10,147 nucleotides of DNA from Flavobacteriaceae bacterium. GTDB taxonomy: Bacteria; Bacteroidota; Bacteroidia; Flavobacteriales; Flavobacteriaceae. The stretch spans positions 1 to 10,147 of the forward strand of contig JABHBC010000219.1 in the NCBI GenBank assembly GCA_018674025.1. Reading direction: 5' to 3'. The notes below the pieces were generated by a model, which saw only the letters and a program-made list of their open reading frames with translations, searched no databases and was not told where the DNA came from. Made by a program: the position numbers and the translations under genes. Positions 7,647 to 10,147 of the stretch are shown piece after piece (within the stretch, counting starts at the first letter, position 1; every line of letters starts with the position of its first letter).

Positions 7647-8183
7647 TTATTTATCTGTTACTATTTTTTTTAATTTTTCCCAACGAGGGTCAATTTCTCC
7701 TTTATTTACTGAAACATTTTCTTTTGGACTAAGTTCACTTAACTTATCTAAGACATCTGATTTTAATGTTCCGTCAATAACTCCTGGATGAATTCTTTTT
7801 TGAGGAATTGAAAGAGCTATAAGCTCATATATCAATTGCTCAATATTAATTTTGTGCTCATTGTGAGGTAAAATTAATATTTCTTCATTATCATTATTAA
7901 ATTCTTGTCCGAACTTGACAACTAAATCAAAGCTATTATTAATCTCTTGATTATATATTTCATTTGAAATATCACAATTAACTTCAACAGAGCCTTTAGA
8001 CTCAAAATTTAATTCCAATAAAGTTGTCTTCTTGACAAGTTTAACTTTAACTAACACCTTAATGCTGTTGAAGTCAATAAAATCAATATCTTGAAAGAAC
8101 GTGTTTTCAATAGTGTACTCAAAATCATGAAGACCTAACTTTAATCCAACAAATTCAATATCGAAATCTTTATTAGGCTTCAT
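7647..8183 (-). CDS. DUF177 / YceD family protein, linked to 23S rRNA accumulation
   Basis: A 178-residue protein identified by its position directly upstream of rpmF and by its C-terminal signature IDPRWEKLKKIV, which matches the conserved end of DUF177 (YceD) proteins. The middle has VEVNCDIS, corresponding to the family's Cys-containing strand, and the acidic EILILPHNEHKINIEQLIYE. Members in E. coli and plastids are reported to be needed for normal 23S rRNA accumulation, so a role in 50S biogenesis is inferred from family and context, not shown by the sequence. No signal peptide or membrane segment is seen. The Bacteroidota form is divergent in its N-terminal half. A near-consensus promoter sits just upstream of the ATG. 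Confidence 0.85.
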   Translation of the reverse strand: MKPNKDFDIEFVGLKLGLHDFEYTIENTFFQDIDFIDFNSIKVLVKVKLVKKTTLLELNFESKGSVEVNCDISNEIYNQEINNSFDLVVKFGQEFNNDNEEILILPHNEHKINIEQLIYELIALSIPQKRIHPGVIDGTLKSDVLDKLSELSPKENVSVNKGEIDPRWEKLKKIVTDK

Positions 8184-8203
8184 TAAAATTTATTTCGAGG
8201 GTG

Positions 8204-8211
8204 CAAATATA
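8204..8211 (-). promoter_or_regulatory. Bacteroidota -7 promoter box for DUF177-rpmF
   Basis: The minus strand reads TATATTTG followed by C, an exact match to the Bacteroidota -7 consensus TAnnTTTG. Transcription would start near 8197, giving a leader of about 14 bases to the ATG at 8183. The -33 region is weak: a TTTA-type word about 20 bases upstream, inside the last codons of pdxA. The box lies in the 40-base gap after pdxA, so DUF177-rpmF can be expressed independently of pdxA. Confidence 0.65.
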
Positions 8212-8223
8212 TAAAATTTCTTT

Positions 8224-9297
8224 TTATGAGTTAAATTTGCTGTTCTTTTTCTTTTTGGGTAATCTAAAAACTTTCAAAGCATTACTAGATAGTTCGTTTT
8301 CTTGAATTCTGGTTTTAAAAATTTCAATTGCAGAAAATAATGCGTTTTTAAATGATGTTTGATTTGCAATTCCTTTTCCAGCAATTTCAAAAGCGGTTCC
8401 ATGATCTGGTGATGTTCTAACGATATCTAATCCTGAAGTATAATTTACCCCCGAACCAAAAGATAAAGTTTTAAAGGGTATTAGACCTTGATCGTGATAA
8501 GCAGCAATGACAGCGTCAAAATTTTTATAATTATCAGAACCAAAAAAACTGTCAGCAGCATAAGGGCCATAAATTAACTTTCCAGATTGTCTAGCTAATT
8601 CCAAAGCAGGTTTTAAAATAGTGTCATCTTCATTTCCTATTACACCGTTATCTCCAGAGTGGGGGTTAATTCCCAATACAGCTATTTTAGGCTTAGATAT
8701 ACTAAAATCGTTTACAAGTGATTTGTAAATACCTTCAATTTTTCTTGAAATCAAATCTTGGTCAATTAGGCCTTTAATAGAGCTAAGCGGAACGTGCTCA
8801 GTTAGAAGTCCAATTTTTAAATTATTTGTGATCATAAACATTAAACTGCTTCCTTCAAAAACACTATCTAGATAATCAGTATGGCCCTTAAAAGTAAAAG
8901 AGTCAGATTGTATAGCTTCTTTATTAATTGGAGCGGTGACCAAAACATTTAGTTTTCTTGTTTTTATATCGGCAGCTGCAGATATTAAAGACTTCACAGC
9001 TAACTCACCAACTTTAAAATCACATATTCCAAAATTAATTTCTTGCAAAAAATTCCAAGGTTCAATTATATTTAAGCAATCTAATGAGGCTTGATCAGGC
9101 GAATTAATGACATTAATTTTAATATCAAAGCCAAAATGAGACATAAAAAATCTTAGGTTCTTTGATGAGCAATAAACTATTGGGATACAAAATTCAAATA
9201 TTCGTTTATCATTAAAAGTTTTGAGAACGATTTCAGGTCCTATACCATTCATATCTCCAATAGAAATCCCTACTTTCAATTTTTTATTGTTTTCCAT
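8224..9297 (-). CDS. pdxA: 4-hydroxythreonine-4-phosphate dehydrogenase
   Basis: A 357-residue NAD-dependent enzyme of the DXP-dependent pyridoxal phosphate pathway. It oxidises 4-phosphohydroxy-threonine, whose product is condensed by PdxJ. Motifs run in family order: GISIGDMNGIGPEI (10-23), GHTDYLD (138-144), LLTEHVPLSS with His168, LGINPHSGDNGVIGNED with His213, GPYAADSFF (244-252) and AAYHDQGLIPFK with His268, then NYTSGLDIVRTSPDHGTAFEIAGKG. The three His at 168, 213 and 268 fit the metal ligands of the family. I chose the ATG at 9297; the frame extends one codon to a TTG at 9300, but ATG gives the normal MENNKK start. A basic Lys-rich tail closes the protein. It is divergent from ribE, and no clear promoter is visible in the gap. 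Confidence 0.96.
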   Translation of the reverse strand: MENNKKLKVGISIGDMNGIGPEIVLKTFNDKRIFEFCIPIVYCSSKNLRFFMSHFGFDIKINVINSPDQASLDCLNIIEPWNFLQEINFGICDFKVGELAVKSLISAAADIKTRKLNVLVTAPINKEAIQSDSFTFKGHTDYLDSVFEGSSLMFMITNNLKIGLLTEHVPLSSIKGLIDQDLISRKIEGIYKSLVNDFSISKPKIAVLGINPHSGDNGVIGNEDDTILKPALELARQSGKLIYGPYAADSFFGSDNYKNFDAVIAAYHDQGLIPFKTLSFGSGVNYTSGLDIVRTSPDHGTAFEIAGKGIANQTSFKNALFSAIEIFKTRIQENELSSNALKVFRLPKKKKNSKFNS

Positions 9298-9360
9298 CAA
9301 AATTCTAATAAATCGTTTAATAATATTCAGTAAATTTAATCATTTAAAACCTACATAATA
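9298..9360. other. Divergent intergenic region between pdxA and ribE
   Basis: This 63-base, very AT-rich gap must carry the start signals for both genes. On the plus strand, TAAATTTA at 9331-9338 differs from the -7 consensus TAnnTTTG at one position and lies 22 bases before the ribE ATG, but no TTG sits at the right distance upstream. The minus strand shows no acceptable box. It is too short for an FMN riboswitch, and none of that element's conserved blocks were seen. Confidence 0.35.
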
Positions 9361-9948
9361 ATGTTTACTGGAATAATTGAGAGTATTGGAATAATAAAGG
9401 CTATAAATTACGATAGATCAAATATTAATTTTTCTATTTCTAGTAGTTTGTCTAATGAATTAAAAATAGACCAAAGTGTTTCACACAATGGCGTGTGTTT
9501 GACGGTTGTCAGTAAAGAAGAAGGAGCTTACACTGTTACTGCTATCAAAGAAACTTTAGAAAAAACCAATCTAGGAGAGCTTAAATTAGGGGATAAGGTA
9601 AACTTAGAAAGATGCTTAAAAGTAGGGGACAGATTAGACGGACATTTTGTACAAGGTCATGTTGATCAAACCGCAATCTGCACATATGTTGGTAATGAAA
9701 ATGGCAGCTGGACATTTACGTTTAAATATGATGATAAAAATAATAATATTACCATTGAAAAAGGGTCTATTACTATAAACGGTGTAAGTTTGACTGTAGT
9801 TAACTCCAAGAAATCAGAGTTTAGTGTTGCTATAATCCCCTACACTTTTGAAAATACTAATTTTAACAGCTTTTCAGTTGGAACATTAGTAAACTTAGAA
9901 TTTGATGTTTTTGGCAAATATGTTACAAAGCTTTTTAACAAAAAATAG
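9361..9948 (+). CDS. ribE: Riboflavin synthase, alpha subunit
   Basis: A 195-residue enzyme that dismutates two 6,7-dimethyl-8-ribityllumazine molecules to riboflavin, the last step of riboflavin synthesis. It shows the expected internal duplication of lumazine-binding domains. The N-terminal half has MFTGIIESIG, SHNGVCLTVV (41-50) and YTVTAIKETLEKTNLG. The linking region has NLERCLKVGDRLDGHFVQGHV (81-101). The C-terminal half repeats the pattern with SITINGVSLTVV (136-147), FSVAIIPYTFENTNF (154-168) and VNLEFDVFGKYV. Length matches the family. The symbol follows common usage for the alpha chain (also called ribC in some species). It is transcribed away from pdxA, and its stop lies 27 bases before the next start codon on the same strand. 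Confidence 0.96.
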   Translation: MFTGIIESIGIIKAINYDRSNINFSISSSLSNELKIDQSVSHNGVCLTVVSKEEGAYTVTAIKETLEKTNLGELKLGDKVNLERCLKVGDRLDGHFVQGHVDQTAICTYVGNENGSWTFTFKYDDKNNNITIEKGSITINGVSLTVVNSKKSEFSVAIIPYTFENTNFNSFSVGTLVNLEFDVFGKYVTKLFNKK

Positions 9949-9960
9949 CAATTATTTGAT

Positions 9961-10023
9961 AAAAAACAAGCAAAAATGATCAAAAATAGCTTAAAACCAA
10001 GTAAAAACTACAAAAAATCAAAA
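9961..10023. repeat. Second phased A-tract island, at the ribE / GDSL hydrolase junction
   Basis: Runs of 4-6 A on the plus strand start at 9961, 9972, 9982, 9993, 10003, 10012 and 10020. The first five intervals average 10.2 bases, after which spacing shortens. An extra run at 9940 at the end of ribE is two turns upstream. The island shares AAAAACAAGCAAAAA (9962-9976) and an AGCTTAAAA word with the fabH island. Most of it overlaps the Lys-rich first codons of the following gene. Confidence 0.7.
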
Positions 10024-10147
10024 TCAAACTATTGTCTCTTTTTAGCAATATTTTTAACCTATATAGCATTTTATTCACAAAATAATTCTGAAAAAATGAA
10101 CCCTAAAAAAATTGTTCTAATGGGAAATTCGATTACTGAGCAATGGC
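9976..10147 (+). CDS. Exported SGNH/GDSL-type hydrolase, N-terminal fragment (3' truncated)
   Basis: The frame runs open from the ATG at 9976 to the window end (57 codons plus one base). It encodes a Lys/Asn/Ser-rich n-region of about 19 residues, a hydrophobic core CLFLAIFLTYIAFYS, a probable cleavage region around SQNN, and then the mature start KIVLMGNSITEQW. GNSIT is block I of the SGNH/GDSL hydrolases, holding the nucleophile Ser (GDSL variant GNSI). Family members include secreted carbohydrate esterases and lipases; the substrate cannot be read here. An ATG at 10096 also precedes the motif, but starting there would remove the signal peptide, so 9976 is preferred. It is the only in-frame ATG that includes the peptide. 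The gene lies 27 bases after ribE and may be read through from it. Confidence 0.75.
   Translation, partial: MIKNSLKPSKNYKKSKSNYCLFLAIFLTYIAFYSQNNSEKMNPKKIVLMGNSITEQW

Noticed and set aside
9298..9300. TTG as an alternative start for pdxA.
   Set aside because: The adjacent in-frame ATG at 9297 gives a normal N-terminus, and nothing favours the one-codon longer form.
9298..9360. FMN riboswitch ahead of ribE.
   Set aside because: The gap is only 63 bases, with none of the conserved RFN blocks.
9951..9958. ATTATTTG as a -7 promoter box for the GDSL hydrolase.
   Set aside because: The first two bases are AT rather than TA and no TTG lies 17-23 bases upstream, though the distance to the ATG at 9976 would be suitable.

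Overview
The window is AT-rich DNA with A/T-ending codons. Its gene content and promoter words point to a member of the Bacteroidota, most likely a marine-type flavobacterium. The main evidence is a C-terminal type IX secretion (T9SS) sorting domain, SprB-like and DSYGDGICC modules, a near-perfect Bacteroidota -7 box (TAnnTTTG), and the gene order ribE / pdxA - DUF177 - rpmF - fabH - accB - accC, which I recall as common in Flavobacteriia (memory, not a search).

Layout. Bases 1-3225 (+) hold the 3' part of a large secreted multidomain protein. It has a PEP/pyruvate-binding (PPDK_N, ATP-grasp-like) domain, two CARDB-like domains, a DSYGDGICC module, a CUB-like module, two SprB-like repeats, a lamin-tail domain and a T9SS sorting tail. 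Bases 3241-9297 are all on the minus strand. In transcription order they are pdxA (vitamin B6), DUF177/YceD, rpmF (L32), then after a strong terminator fabH, accB, accC and a FAD-dependent oxidoreductase. At 9361-9948 (+) lies ribE (riboflavin synthase), divergent from pdxA. At 9976-10147 (+) is the beginning of an exported SGNH/GDSL hydrolase, cut by the window edge and easy to miss because it has no stop codon here.

How the genes work together. AccC and AccB are the biotin carboxylase and biotin carrier of acetyl-CoA carboxylase, which makes malonyl-CoA. FabH condenses acetyl-CoA with malonyl-ACP to start fatty acid synthesis. These three form one tight transcription unit, with the FAD oxidoreductase as its last gene. 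DUF177 and rpmF form a short ribosome-related unit with its own promoter. PdxA and RibE are stand-alone cofactor genes.

The least ordinary signals are two islands of A-tracts spaced about 10.2 bp apart, which predicts strongly curved DNA. One lies between the rpmF terminator and a candidate fabH promoter. The other starts just after ribE and runs into the N-terminal codons of the GDSL gene. The two share a 15-base word. The second notable item is the fusion of a nucleotide-dependent phosphotransferase domain, with its visible ATP-site residues intact, to a T9SS-exported surface architecture. No CRISPR array, tRNA, rRNA or insertion sequence was seen. No gene-free stretch exceeds 300 bases; the longest is 7240-7440.
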